From contig CAYMTR010000002.1 in the NCBI GenBank assembly GCA_964393405.1, forward strand, positions 62,001 to 126,000: a stretch of 64,000 nt of DNA, read 5' to 3'. The stretch is from CAYMTR01 sp964393405 (GTDB lineage Bacteria; Bacteroidota; Bacteroidia; Bacteroidales; Prolixibacteraceae). The translations under genes were made by a program, and so were the position numbers. The notes beneath the pieces were generated by a model. The model was not told where the DNA came from. It made no database searches and worked only from the letters and a program-made list of their open reading frames with translations. Below are positions 42,882 through 52,692 of this stretch, in pieces. The stretch's first letter is position 1. Each line of letters opens with the position of its first letter.

Positions 42882-44822
42882 TTATCTCTTTTTAGCGTTT
42901 TGCTGTTGTTGTTTAGCCATTTCTTCAAGTTTCAATTGAAATTTCGATTTAACAACAGGCTTCTTTTTATTCGCATGAAGCTGAGCCCTAACCTTATTTT
43001 CATCAATAAAACTCCTCATTATGAATGTCTGACCAATGGCGAAAATATTTGATAATGTGTAGTAATAACTTAATCCTGAAGAATAAGAATTAAGAATAAA
43101 CATGAAAAAGACAGGCATAAAATACATCATATATTTCATTCCCGGCATTGCGCTAGTATCTTGACTTGAACCACTGATCTTTGTTTGTAGTATGGTTGTT
43201 GCAGTCATAAGCAATGTGAAAAGACTCACATGGTTTCCGTAAATACTGCTCAAAAGAGGAATGTTTGCTTTCCAAGTAAATATTGCATCATAAGTTGATA
43301 AATCGGTTGCCCACAAAAAGCTTTGTTGCCTTAACTCTATTGAACCAGGGAAGAAAAAGAACATCGCCATAAGAATTGGCATCTGAAATAATAATGGAAG
43401 ACAACCTCCCATCGGACTTACCCCAACCTTCTTATAAAGAGCCATTGTGGCCTGCTGACGCTCCATAGCTTTTTCAGCAGGGAATTTCTTGTTAATTTCA
43501 TCAATCTCTGGCTTCAATACTTTCATTTTAGCCTGAGACATAAATGTTTTGTATGTTGGGAAAAATACTATTATCCTGATAAGTATTGTCAATAGAAGAA
43601 TAATAATTCCAAAATTTGAAATGCCCTTCATCAAAAAGTTAAATACAGGAATAATAAGATACCTGTTAACTTCCCTTACAATTGGCCAACCCAAATCGAT
43701 CAGCTTCTCCATATCGTTACCATGTTCTTTTAAAGATAGGTAATGATTAGGACCAAAATAAAACGACATTCCATATTCCTGAAGAGGCTTTGACTCAAAT
43801 GGAAGTCCTATATCAGATTTGAAATCAGCGACATAATTAGATTTAGCATCTTTCTTATCTGTTGAAATCAGTGCATTTGGAAATGATTCTTTTGCCATGA
43901 GCACTGTAGAAAAGAAAAGCTGCTTATATCCAATCCATTTCACAGGTGTTTTCAATTCATCATCATCTGATTTATTTGTCTTTAAATGATCAATTTCAGC
44001 ATCTTTAAATTTGTAATACATTGTCGTATACCTGTCTTCACCATATGTTGAAGCCCTCTCTTGTCTAGGTACCGAAAAATTAAAGTTTAAGCTTAAATAG
44101 CCGGTATTTGTGTTGACAACCTTTTCCATACCAACCATTCTAACATCGTAACCCACAACATAAGAGTTATGTGTGATTGTATACACATAATCAATATAAC
44201 GACCGTTGCCAGCATCCAATCTTAAAATAAGTTCCTTACTTTCTCCGGGGGTTTTCTCGTTAAATTTCATCCTGCCTTCTTTTCCTTTAGGAATTGCAGG
44301 TCCTGATACCGCAAGTAATTTTTCGTTATTTAATGGCTTGAAATAAAAATCATCCGTGGAAATATTTCTGTTTTGAGCAAAGAATGAAAGATAATGTTCA
44401 GATTTACCTCCTTCTATCAAGAATAAATCGGAAGAATCATGCCTCTTATAATTTTTCAATTCAACAGAGTGTACCTGCCCCCCTTTAGTTGATAGGGTCA
44501 ACTTCAAGAGGTTATTCTCCAATACAAGGAATTCTTCGTTACCATTGGCCGAAACATAGAAATCGCCGTATAGGTTTCTTAATTCATTTGTAGCGTTTAT
44601 GCTATCTTCTTCTTCATTTATAGGCAAAGAAGCCTGGGCTTCCTGTTCGCTTCTAATAGCTATGGCTTCTGCTTGTTTTTGCATTGCGCTTTGAACAAGT
44701 GCAATAGAATCTCTTTTGTATTTTGCAGTTTCTATCTCCTCTTTTGAAGGTTTATTGATATAACTGAATATTACTAAAACAGCAAAAATTAAAACAATTC
44801 CTAGTGTTGATTTCTTATCCAT
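42882..44822 (-). CDS. yidC: Membrane protein insertase YidC
   Basis: The 646-aa protein has an N-terminal anchor (LGIVLIFAVLVIFSYI) and a large periplasmic domain (about 60-385). The conserved Oxa1/YidC core follows: about five membrane segments from residue 390, with FPTYKTFMSQAKMKVLKPEI, GVSPMGGCLPLLFQMPILMAMF and SSGLSYYYTLSN. A basic C-terminal tail ends it (KKKPVVKSKFQLKLEE). It inserts inner-membrane proteins with or without Sec. It follows pyrG by 41 bp on the same strand; this pairing is common in Bacteroidota. Confidence 0.97.
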   Translation of the reverse strand: MDKKSTLGIVLIFAVLVIFSYINKPSKEEIETAKYKRDSIALVQSAMQKQAEAIAIRSEQEAQASLPINEEEDSINATNELRNLYGDFYVSANGNEEFLVLENNLLKLTLSTKGGQVHSVELKNYKRHDSSDLFLIEGGKSEHYLSFFAQNRNISTDDFYFKPLNNEKLLAVSGPAIPKGKEGRMKFNEKTPGESKELILRLDAGNGRYIDYVYTITHNSYVVGYDVRMVGMEKVVNTNTGYLSLNFNFSVPRQERASTYGEDRYTTMYYKFKDAEIDHLKTNKSDDDELKTPVKWIGYKQLFFSTVLMAKESFPNALISTDKKDAKSNYVADFKSDIGLPFESKPLQEYGMSFYFGPNHYLSLKEHGNDMEKLIDLGWPIVREVNRYLIIPVFNFLMKGISNFGIIILLLTILIRIIVFFPTYKTFMSQAKMKVLKPEIDEINKKFPAEKAMERQQATMALYKKVGVSPMGGCLPLLFQMPILMAMFFFFPGSIELRQQSFLWATDLSTYDAIFTWKANIPLLSSIYGNHVSLFTLLMTATTILQTKISGSSQDTSAMPGMKYMMYFMPVFFMFILNSYSSGLSYYYTLSNIFAIGQTFIMRSFIDENKVRAQLHANKKKPVVKSKFQLKLEEMAKQQQQNAKKR

Positions 44823-44863
44823 TCAATTATTTTTATTTTATTGGTATTTATTTTAGTCAATAA

Positions 44864-46474
44864 TTACATTCTTTCTTTATTTTCAACAACTGCTTTCACA
44901 AATGCCACAAACAATGGACTTGGGTTTAAAACAGTACTTGAGTATTCAGGATGAAACTGTACTCCGATAAACCACGGATGATCAACCATTTCCATTGCCT
45001 CAACTAATTTCGAATCCGGATTTATTCCAACAGGCCTGAACCCTGAGTTAATGAAATCATTTAAATATTTATCGTTGAATTCATATCTGTGCCTGTGTCT
45101 TTCTAAAATTATATCTTTTTGATATGCATTGTAAAATTTGCTATCCCTGGTAACCTCGCAAGCAAAAGAACCTAACCTCATTGTTCCTCCCATGTTGACT
45201 ATTCCTTTTTGCTCTTCCATCAGGTCAATTACAGGAAACTTTGTTACTTCGTTCATTTCAGTAGAATCAGCACCAGCTAACCCAAGAACATTTCTTGCAA
45301 ATTCAATCACAGCTATCTGCATTCCTAAACAAATCCCTAAAAATGGTACTTTGTTTTCACGAGCAAATCTTGTAGCCTCAATCTTCCCTCTTATGCCCCT
45401 GTGACCAAAACCCGGAGCAACAAGTATTCCGTCAAGATCTTGAAGCATCTCATCGACATTCTTCCTGGTTATTTCTTCCGAATGTATATATCTTATTTTA
45501 ACCTTGCATTCATTAACAGCTCCAGCGTGAATAAAGGATTCTGCGATAGATTTGTATGCATCATGTAATTCAACATACTTACCTACAAGCCCTATCTCTA
45601 TTTCTCTCTTTGGGTTTTTATGTCTTAACAGAAAATCATTCCAGCTTCCAAGATCTGGTTCTTTGCTTGTTGGCAGACCAAATTTCTTAAGAACTGTTAT
45701 GTCCAATTTCTCTTCCTGCATTTTGAGGGGAACCTCATATATTGTTGGCACATCAATTGACTGAACAACAGAGTCTTCTGCTACATTACAAAATAATGCG
45801 ACCTTTCTCCTAAGGCTATTGTTCAGATTGTGTTCAGTTCTAAGAACTAAAACATCCGGTTGTACCCCATTTTCAAGCAAAGCCTTAACTGAATGTTGTG
45901 TAGGTTTGGTTTTTAATTCGCCTGATGCAGACAAAAATGGAACTAAGGTAAGATGTATTACTAATGCTGAATTGCCGAGTTCCCATTTTAATTGACGAAC
46001 AGATTCTATATACGGCAATGATTCTATATCTCCAACAGTACCTCCGATTTCAGTAATAACTATATCAAATTTACCCTTGTTTCCCAAGAATTTTATATGC
46101 CTTTTAATTTCATCAGTTATATGAGGAATAATCTGAACCGTTTTACCCAGATAGTCACCTTTCCTTTCCTTGTTTATAACAGTCTGATATATTCTTCCCG
46201 TTGTAATGTTATTTGCTTTTGAAGTAGGAACATTCAAGAATCTTTCATAATGACCAAGATCCAAATCTGTTTCAGCCCCATCGTCAGTAACATAACATTC
46301 ACCATGCTCGTATGGGTTAAGAGTTCCCGGATCAACATTTATGTAGGGATCGAGCTTCTGAATCGTAACTGAAAAACCTCTGGCTTGTAACAATTTAGCC
46401 AATGATGCAGATAAAATTCCTTTACCTAAGGAAGACGTTACACCACCTGTTACGAAAATGTATTTTGTTGACAA
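44864..46474 (-). CDS. pyrG: CTP synthase
   Basis: The 536-aa protein has the synthetase domain (KYIFVTGGVTSSLGKGI, KLDPYINVDPGTLNPYEHGE) and a C-terminal glutamine amidotransferase domain. The nucleophile Cys is in LGICLGMQ near residue 382, and the His/Glu pair is in FHPEYSS. It converts UTP to CTP using glutamine and ATP, and is inhibited by CTP. A perfect -7 box (plus 46510-46517) lies about 36 bp upstream. yidC follows. Confidence 0.98.
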   Translation of the reverse strand: MSTKYIFVTGGVTSSLGKGILSASLAKLLQARGFSVTIQKLDPYINVDPGTLNPYEHGECYVTDDGAETDLDLGHYERFLNVPTSKANNITTGRIYQTVINKERKGDYLGKTVQIIPHITDEIKRHIKFLGNKGKFDIVITEIGGTVGDIESLPYIESVRQLKWELGNSALVIHLTLVPFLSASGELKTKPTQHSVKALLENGVQPDVLVLRTEHNLNNSLRRKVALFCNVAEDSVVQSIDVPTIYEVPLKMQEEKLDITVLKKFGLPTSKEPDLGSWNDFLLRHKNPKREIEIGLVGKYVELHDAYKSIAESFIHAGAVNECKVKIRYIHSEEITRKNVDEMLQDLDGILVAPGFGHRGIRGKIEATRFARENKVPFLGICLGMQIAVIEFARNVLGLAGADSTEMNEVTKFPVIDLMEEQKGIVNMGGTMRLGSFACEVTRDSKFYNAYQKDIILERHRHRYEFNDKYLNDFINSGFRPVGINPDSKLVEAMEMVDHPWFIGVQFHPEYSSTVLNPSPLFVAFVKAVVENKERM

Positions 46475-46509
46475 AACTTTAAATTTTAATGGATTACGAA
46501 CTGAAAAAA

Positions 46510-46517
46510 CAAAGATA
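46510..46517 (-). promoter_or_regulatory. Candidate -7 box for pyrG
   Basis: CAAAGATA reads TATCTTTG on the minus strand, an exact TAnnTTTG and the same octamer as upstream of purB. No well-placed -33 TTG was found. Confidence 0.4.
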
Positions 46518-46550
46518 ATTATTTAATAAATGTTTCATATTTTTTTTAAT

Positions 46551-46581
46551 AAAAACGGCCTGATGTTAACAGGCCGTTTTT
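46551..46581. terminator. Rho-independent terminator after the DUF349 gene
   Basis: AAAAACGGCCTG (46551-46562) pairs perfectly with CAGGCCGTTTTT (46570-46581) across a 7-nt loop. It begins 3 bp beyond the DUF349 stop codon and insulates pyrG. Confidence 0.9.
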
Positions 46582-46583
46582 AT

Positions 46584-48770
46584 TTATTGTTCAGTATAGT
46601 CGACATCATCGATAACCCTAATCTTATCCTTAAGGTAAACGATTTGTTCTTCATTAAGTGCTATCTTTCTTTCAACATCCTTTATCAAAGCTTCGGCATT
46701 TTTTGAATTTGCAAAAAATCCAATATTGTTCTTTAATGTAATAAGATCGTTTTCAAGATGTTTAAGTTTTGTTGCGTATTTATCTCTTTCAGCAAACATT
46801 TTATTCTGACCCTTTGAGGAAGTCTTCCAGTCAGTCATTTTATTCTTAAACTTCAATAAGTTACGATCTTTATCCTCTACTCTTAGATTATCAAACTGAA
46901 TGTTGATTGCATCTCTAAATCTTTTCTGCACATCGTTCTTTTCCTGAATTGGAACATGACCAATTTCTGTCCATCTCCTTTGAAAATCTCTTAGTAGTTC
47001 GAAATCTTTTTCATCGCTTCCTGTTGATTTAAAATTAACAACAGCATCAATAAGTTCATTTTTCAACTTAAGATTTTCAGTCTGTTCTGTATCCTTTGAA
47101 TTAAAGAATTGAGATTTGTTCTTAAAGAAGAAGTCACATGCTGCCCTAAAACGTTTCCAAACTATATCAGACTGTTTTCTTGGAACCGGACCAATTTCTT
47201 TCCATTTTTTCTGAATGTTTATAAACTCGTCAGTTGTCTTCTTCCAATCAGTACTGTCTTTCAATGCTTCAGCCTGAACACACAAATCAATTTTTAACTG
47301 AAGATTATTATTTTGATCCTCTTTATGTTTTGAATAAAAATCTCTTTTCTTATCAAAGAACATATCACATGCATTCCTGAAACGGTCATAAATTGTATTA
47401 TTTTCCTTTTTAGGTGCAAATCCAATTGTCCTCCAATATTTTTGTAATTCAACAAGTTCCTTTGATTTTTCTTCCCAGTCTTTATGAGAATCAAGTTCCA
47501 GAGCAAGAATCTCTTCAACTTTTTCACATAATGCTGTTTTGGCATCAAGATTCTTCTTTTGTGATTTCTTCCTGTTTTCAAAGAAATCCTGATGCTTTTT
47601 ATTTATTTGAGTTGTAGCTGCCCTGAACCTTTCCCATAATTCTTCTTTTTTATCACGAGGAACAGGTCCTATTTCACGCCACAAATCATGATATTTCTGT
47701 AAACTATTAAATGATTTAACAACTGAAGGCTCAAGTATCAACTCTTCTGCCTTTTCGCAAATAGAAATCTTCTCTTCAAGATTTTTCTTAAGATCAAGAT
47801 CTCTAAGCTCTTTGTTAATTTTAATATAATCGTAGAAGTTTTCAACATGATGGTGATAGTTTTCCCAAAGGTCTTTCATATTAGCCTGAGGCACTAACCC
47901 TGTTTCCCTCCATTGCTGTTGTAAATCACGGAATTCCTGAAATGTTTTGTTTATCGACTCTTTTCTGTTTACAAGGGTTTTAATCTCCTCGATAATTTCG
48001 TATTTCTTTTTCAGATTGTCTTCTTTTTCAGATTCTATATCTTTACTGTGTTCTGCTTTTTTCTGTTTAAATTGTTGTAACAGAGTTTTTAAATCTTGTT
48101 CGTAAGGATCAATCTCCGCTACATACTCCTCTTCAAAACCCCCGTCATCAATAAATTTCTTTTTGAGTTCCAGTTGCTTTTGTTTATGCTTTTTATAGAA
48201 ATTAACCTTGATACTTTCTACCTGATTTAAAATATCAAAGAAACTCTTTGTTTCAAGTAAGTTTTTAAGTTCATTGATTAGTTCAACTTCAGAATAAGCC
48301 GAATAATCAAAATCAAGATCAGCTAATTTTTCCTCAGCAAATTCCTCGGAGTCTGCAATCTCACTAATATCCTCTTCCTCAATCTTTACTTCCTCTTCCT
48401 CAATCTTTACCTCCTTTTCTTCAATCTTTACTCCCTCTTCTTCAATCTTTACTTCCTCTTCTTCAATCTTTACTTCCTCTTCTTCAATCTTTACTTCCTC
48501 TTCTTCATTTTTTGTTTCTGTTAGAATAGCTTCCGAAACTACATCTAGTTCAGAAACTTGTTCTTCAACAATATCATTACTAACAGATTCCGGTTCTTGA
48601 ACCGGGATACTAACTTCTTGTATTTCATCTGAATTAACAGATGAAGTATTTTCTGTTATTTCGTTGTCAGAAGCATTAACTTGATCTTCATTAAGCATAT
48701 TTTCAGAAATATTTTCTGATTCATTAGTCTCATTCTGAGCTTTTGAGTGCAAATTGTTATTAGATTCCAT
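46584..48770 (-). CDS. DUF349 repeat protein with acidic heptad tandem repeat
   Basis: The 728-aa cytoplasmic protein has three parts. An acidic, low-complexity N-terminus of about 150 residues contains six near-identical 7-residue units (VKIEEEE-type, residues 88-131). Next, from about 160 to 640, come at least five DUF349 helical repeats, each with a W-x-x-I/T-G-x-V/A-P motif (WREIGPVPRDKKEELW, WKEIGPVPRKQSDIVW). The C-terminus is a coiled coil. DUF349 is of unknown function and is widespread in Bacteroidota. No partner gene is adjacent except downstream pyrG. Confidence 0.85.
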   Translation of the reverse strand: MESNNNLHSKAQNETNESENISENMLNEDQVNASDNEITENTSSVNSDEIQEVSIPVQEPESVSNDIVEEQVSELDVVSEAILTETKNEEEEVKIEEEEVKIEEEEVKIEEEGVKIEEKEVKIEEEEVKIEEEDISEIADSEEFAEEKLADLDFDYSAYSEVELINELKNLLETKSFFDILNQVESIKVNFYKKHKQKQLELKKKFIDDGGFEEEYVAEIDPYEQDLKTLLQQFKQKKAEHSKDIESEKEDNLKKKYEIIEEIKTLVNRKESINKTFQEFRDLQQQWRETGLVPQANMKDLWENYHHHVENFYDYIKINKELRDLDLKKNLEEKISICEKAEELILEPSVVKSFNSLQKYHDLWREIGPVPRDKKEELWERFRAATTQINKKHQDFFENRKKSQKKNLDAKTALCEKVEEILALELDSHKDWEEKSKELVELQKYWRTIGFAPKKENNTIYDRFRNACDMFFDKKRDFYSKHKEDQNNNLQLKIDLCVQAEALKDSTDWKKTTDEFINIQKKWKEIGPVPRKQSDIVWKRFRAACDFFFKNKSQFFNSKDTEQTENLKLKNELIDAVVNFKSTGSDEKDFELLRDFQRRWTEIGHVPIQEKNDVQKRFRDAINIQFDNLRVEDKDRNLLKFKNKMTDWKTSSKGQNKMFAERDKYATKLKHLENDLITLKNNIGFFANSKNAEALIKDVERKIALNEEQIVYLKDKIRVIDDVDYTEQ
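48377..48505. repeat. 21-bp in-frame tandem repeat, six units
   Basis: The element CAATCTTTA recurs exactly every 21 bp, starting at 48380, 48401, 48422, 48443, 48464 and 48485, within units like TTCAATCTTTACTTCCTCTT. The period is a multiple of three, so copy-number change alters the DUF349 protein by 7-residue steps without a frameshift. Units differ by only a few substitutions, suggesting recent expansion. Confidence 0.92.
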
Positions 48771-48931
48771 CTTATAAGATATTAGAGTACAACATGTTGT
48801 TTTTAGAGCATCACCAATTTTTGAAACGTACGAAAATAGATATTATAATGTAATAGTCAAACTTTTTTTTTTCATAATTTATTAAATATGCGATTTTTAA
48901 CAAAAAAAAGTATCATAAAAAACTAATAAAA

Positions 48932-49022
48932 ATGCCATGTCCTCAATGCTCATCTCCCAATATAGTGAAATGCTGGTAACAATCAAGCTAAACCAAACAA
49001 GTATAATGTTTATACGCTTTAA
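48932..49022 (+). pseudogene. Possible remnant of an IS1-family transposase N-terminus
   Basis: ATG at 48932 opens MPCPQCSSPNIVKCW and then a stop. Skipping base 48974 joins it to GNNQAKPNKYNVYTL, giving a zinc-ribbon-like start (CPxC, then IVKxGxNxxKxNKY) seen in IS1-type InsA proteins. The second CxxC and all downstream parts are missing. No terminal inverted repeats were found. The match is short, so chance cannot be excluded. Confidence 0.35.
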
Positions 49023-49059
49023 AGTAAAATACAGTACTATTTTTTAAATACCATTTCAT

Positions 49060-49067
49060 TAAATTTG
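49060..49067 (+). promoter_or_regulatory. Candidate -7 box for trmD
   Basis: TAAATTTG is an exact TAnnTTTG, 13 bp before the ATG at 49081. No -33 TTG is seen at standard spacing. Confidence 0.4.
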
Positions 49068-49080
49068 CAGAAAAAAAATT

Positions 49081-49761
49081 ATGCGAATTGACATTCTTAC
49101 TCTTTTCCCTGAATTCTTTGATAGCCCCTTTAATTGCTCAATGCTTAAACGGGCAACTGATAAAGGATTTGCCGATATTCATCTTTACAATATCAGGGAC
49201 TTTTCTACTGATAAGCATAAAAGCGTTGATGATTATGCATTTGGAGGAGGTGCTGGTATGGTAATGATGATTCAACCAATTGAGGATCTTATCTTAAAGC
49301 TTAAGAATGAAAGAATCTACGATGAAATAATCTATTTGACTCCTGACGCCCCTGTTTTAAATCAAAAAGAAGCAAATAAGTTATCAATGCTAAATAACTT
49401 AATTATTCTTTGCGGCCATTATAAAGGTGTTGACCAACGCATCAGGGATAATTATGTGACTAAAGAAATTTCTATTGGCGACTATGTTCTTACAGGTGGG
49501 GAAATTGCTGCTGTAGTTTTAACTGACTGTATTATTAGATTGATACCCGGAGTTCTTTCTGATGAGACCTCTGCCCTATCAGATTCTTTTCAGGACGGTT
49601 TATTAAGTCCTCCAGTATATACTCGGCCTGCTGATCATAAAGGCTGGAAAGTACCTGATGTGCTTTTGTCTGGTAACGACAAACTAATAAATAATTGGAG
49701 AGAAAACAAATCATTAGAAATTACCGGCAAGATAAGACCTGATTTACTTGATGAAAATTAA
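49081..49761 (+). CDS. trmD: tRNA (guanine37-N1)-methyltransferase TrmD
   Basis: The 226-aa SPOUT-class methyltransferase starts MRIDILTLFPEFF. It carries the knot motifs DDYAFGGGAGMVM, LCGHYKGVDQRI and SIGDYVLTGGEIAAV. SAM binds in the trefoil knot, and the C-terminal domain (SPPVYTRPADHKGWKVPDVLLSG) grips the tRNA. It makes m1G37 next to the anticodon of Leu, Pro and Arg tRNAs, preventing +1 frameshifts. The usual rpsP-rimM-rplS neighbours are absent, as is often the case in Bacteroidota. It is convergent with the nuclease gene, with only 2 bp between the stop codons. Confidence 0.97.
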   Translation: MRIDILTLFPEFFDSPFNCSMLKRATDKGFADIHLYNIRDFSTDKHKSVDDYAFGGGAGMVMMIQPIEDLILKLKNERIYDEIIYLTPDAPVLNQKEANKLSMLNNLIILCGHYKGVDQRIRDNYVTKEISIGDYVLTGGEIAAVVLTDCIIRLIPGVLSDETSALSDSFQDGLLSPPVYTRPADHKGWKVPDVLLSGNDKLINNWRENKSLEITGKIRPDLLDEN

Positions 49762-49763
49762 TA

Positions 49764-52589
49764 CTATTTCTTACAAATCGTGTTAAATTCACAATACCCA
49801 CATTTATCATTTTTATTCCTTTGACTGAACGTAATCTCAGGATTTAGAATATCCTTAAGCAAGTGCTCAACTCCTTTTTTGAAATCATCAGCATAAACTT
49901 GATAGACAAAATTTTCCCCATTTATTTTAAATTCAGGACTGAATTCTTTTGTAAAAATTGTAGTAGCTCCGTAAATTCCCGGTATTATTGATTCCATCGG
50001 CTTCAGACTCTCGTAAACACTTAAAGAATAGAGCATTGTTTGAAATCCTGGACCGTTATTGTTTTCTTCTTTAAAAAGGTCATCAATATTTTTTATTTTT
50101 AAATCTGAAGCTCCTGTTTTGTAATCAATGACCCTTATAACATCACCTACCTTATCAATTCTGTCTACCTTGCCTCCTATGCTTATCTTTCGAATGAAAC
50201 CGTCTGCTTCTATTTCAACAGAAGTCTTGTAATTTTCTTCTAAGCTTATCAGTTCAAATGGAGCAGTTGCTTTGTCATATTCAAGAATCTTGTAGATGTA
50301 CTTCTTAATTATCTCAAAAACAATGAGATTATTTCCATTTAATTTAAAGTTATTACCCTTAAAAAGCTCTTCCTCAAGTGATTTTCTTAGTGTCTTTTCT
50401 ATTCGCTTTTTATCATTGATTATCAAACATATTTCTTCGGGTAATATTTGTTTTCCTACAAACGGCAAATACAAATTCTCCATCGCTTTATGAGCAATTC
50501 TGCCAAATAGCATGTTATCAATATCTTCAGATATTTCATCTTTTTCCCGGATGCCCTTAATGTATCTCAAATAGAATTTAAGTTTGCAAAATAAATAAGT
50601 ATTCAAAGCTGTTGGCGAGACTGTTTTTGATGTTAAATAACTGATTACAGCTTCTAATGTTTTGTCATCCTTACTAATATTTATTGGGAGAATTTGGAAT
50701 GGACTACTCTCAAAAAAGGCGTTTATTTCATTAATCTTTATGCTCTTGGCTTCAAATTTTATCTGATTAAGATACCGTGATACTTCTCCTCTCGACATTC
50801 CTTCAGTCCTCGAATCAAATACCATTGAAATATTTTTAGCCCTTTGGATTAATCGATAAAAATAGTAGGAATACATTGCGTTCTTCTGTTCCGATGCAGG
50901 CATTCCAAACCCCTTTCTCAAAGAATATGGAATAAAAGAAGACTGGTTACTTCGCCCAGGTAACTTGTCATCGTTAAATGAAAGCAAAATGATATTTTCA
51001 AAATCCAAACAGCGTGTCTCCAGAAATCCCATAATCTGAATTCCTTTCAAAGGCTCACCTTCAAATGGGATGGAAAGTTGTTCTAATTTTTTAATTAAAA
51101 GTTGATACAAAAGCTTTTTGGAAATTAAAACTCCCTCGGATACTTTTAATATTGAATCAAAAAATATATTGATTGAGTTATAAACTTGGAATATTGATTC
51201 TTTATTAATCGGCTGATCTTCTTCTATTGAAGAAAAAACTGACAAAATTATTCTTTGCAGATATGTTCTTATTTCAGAGAGGGTTTCAGGAATTGAAAAA
51301 ACTGAATATAAAAACTCATTCTCGCTAAAATCTTTTTCAGATAAATATATTTTACCTTCATTTTGAATAGAATCAAGAAGATTTGATATAAAATCACCTC
51401 CGGAACAACTTGCTATCAATGAATTACTAAAAACGGATTGCACATCCCTATAGTAAAAAACATTATCGCTCCCCGCTATTTTTCGAACTCTACCATCAAG
51501 TTCTGCTAAACTTTTAATAAGTCCAAATACTGGTAGGTTTCTTACCGGAAACCCCATTGTAATATTAAAATTGCCTAAGCCGGAAGGTAGATTATTCAAC
51601 ATCGGTAATAACATAGACTCATCACATAATACAATGGCCGTGTTATCGAATTCTGTTTCTTTTGAAATATTATTTTCATCCAACCATTCAGGCACATACG
51701 ATGCTTGACCTGAAAATCCTGGCACTGAAACTATTTGCAAAGCTTCAATTTTAGAGAAGTTGTCGCTTGAAAAATCAAAATCTTCAGGTGGAGGAAAAAA
51801 TTTTAAGTTTAGCTTCATGAATAACGACGCTTCATGAAATTCTTTTGACATATAGTAATCGTCGAAATCCCAAAAGAAATCAGCCGAATAATTAATCTTC
51901 AAATAATTAAACAGTTCAAACTCGCATTTATTTAATGCATTGAATCCGATAAATGCAAATTTCTTATACTTAAAATCAGGAAATGTTTTCAGCTTTTCTG
52001 TCATTTCCCGGTATTGCATCCCTTCGTATGATCTGTTGTCAGCTTTTAGTTTTAGCCGGAAACCGGAATAAACATCAAAAAGTTTAGACCAGATATTAAC
52101 AAATTCCTGCTTGTTTTTTGAATCTCTACTCCTTAAAATATTATCCCAAAAACCAGAAAGGAACCTTAACTGATCTTCAGATAGAAAATCAAAACCGTAA
52201 TCAATATCTTTCAATGACTTGATATTCTTGAACAACTTTTCAGCATCAACAAGATATTTATCAATATCATTAAAATCTTGAAGCAATATTTCACCACGAT
52301 AATAGAAATCATCAAGGGTTTCGGTGGAAGAGGTTATTTCGCAATATGTCTTCCAAAGGTCAACTATCAAAGAAAACTCATCATCTTTTAATAAACCAGA
52401 AACATTTCCAACAAGGTCAGATATTGTATATACAGGCGGAGAAAAAAATGGTTTGCTTGAAAAAGAACTCAAGTATTTTTGAAAAAACAACCCCGATCTT
52501 CTATTTGGAAACACCAACGCTGTGTCTGTCAGAATATCTTCGTATTTACTCAGAATATAAAAAGCAGTTTCCTTTAAAAATTTCTCCAT
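49764..52589 (-). CDS. AddB-like PD-(D/E)XK nuclease/inactivated helicase protein
   Basis: The 941-aa protein begins with a helicase-like region (ALVFPNRRSGLFFQKYL in place of a Walker A box), as in AddB. It ends with a PD-(D/E)XK nuclease: AHKAMENLY and VIRVIDYKTG near residue 820. Four cysteines are placed like the AddB iron-sulfur site: one near 667 (TYLFCKLKFYLRY) and three in the C-terminal KCGYCEFNTICKK. It is probably one subunit of an AddAB-type double-strand-break resection complex. The partner (AddA) is not in the window, although it is often adjacent. Confidence 0.82.
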   Translation of the reverse strand: MEKFLKETAFYILSKYEDILTDTALVFPNRRSGLFFQKYLSSFSSKPFFSPPVYTISDLVGNVSGLLKDDEFSLIVDLWKTYCEITSSTETLDDFYYRGEILLQDFNDIDKYLVDAEKLFKNIKSLKDIDYGFDFLSEDQLRFLSGFWDNILRSRDSKNKQEFVNIWSKLFDVYSGFRLKLKADNRSYEGMQYREMTEKLKTFPDFKYKKFAFIGFNALNKCEFELFNYLKINYSADFFWDFDDYYMSKEFHEASLFMKLNLKFFPPPEDFDFSSDNFSKIEALQIVSVPGFSGQASYVPEWLDENNISKETEFDNTAIVLCDESMLLPMLNNLPSGLGNFNITMGFPVRNLPVFGLIKSLAELDGRVRKIAGSDNVFYYRDVQSVFSNSLIASCSGGDFISNLLDSIQNEGKIYLSEKDFSENEFLYSVFSIPETLSEIRTYLQRIILSVFSSIEEDQPINKESIFQVYNSINIFFDSILKVSEGVLISKKLLYQLLIKKLEQLSIPFEGEPLKGIQIMGFLETRCLDFENIILLSFNDDKLPGRSNQSSFIPYSLRKGFGMPASEQKNAMYSYYFYRLIQRAKNISMVFDSRTEGMSRGEVSRYLNQIKFEAKSIKINEINAFFESSPFQILPINISKDDKTLEAVISYLTSKTVSPTALNTYLFCKLKFYLRYIKGIREKDEISEDIDNMLFGRIAHKAMENLYLPFVGKQILPEEICLIINDKKRIEKTLRKSLEEELFKGNNFKLNGNNLIVFEIIKKYIYKILEYDKATAPFELISLEENYKTSVEIEADGFIRKISIGGKVDRIDKVGDVIRVIDYKTGASDLKIKNIDDLFKEENNNGPGFQTMLYSLSVYESLKPMESIIPGIYGATTIFTKEFSPEFKINGENFVYQVYADDFKKGVEHLLKDILNPEITFSQRNKNDKCGYCEFNTICKK

Positions 52590-52674
52590 AGTACTTTAAA
52601 AAACTTGACTGCAATTTATATTTTTTATTCCAATTTTCAAGCTCATTAACAATCACATATCTTCTACAAGCACC

Positions 52675-52692
52675 GTCGAAAACGTTTGCGAC
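52675..52692. repeat. 18-bp near-palindrome upstream of the AddB-like gene
   Basis: GTCGAAAACGTTTGCGAC is self-complementary except for one base pair (A79/G88). It lies 86 bp upstream of the AddB-like start codon, where a repressor operator could sit. Confidence 0.5.

Larger units (their letters stand above)
48771..49080. other. Intergenic region, 310 bp, with possible IS remnant
   Basis: It lies between the divergent DUF349 and trmD genes. It holds a 91-bp stretch resembling a decayed IS1-type transposase start (48932-49022) and a -7 box for trmD (49060-49067). Otherwise it is AT-rich with nothing recognised. Confidence 0.5.

Noticed and set aside
48377..48505. CRISPR-like array
   Set aside because: Units are directly adjacent with no spacers and are translated in frame as an acidic heptad.
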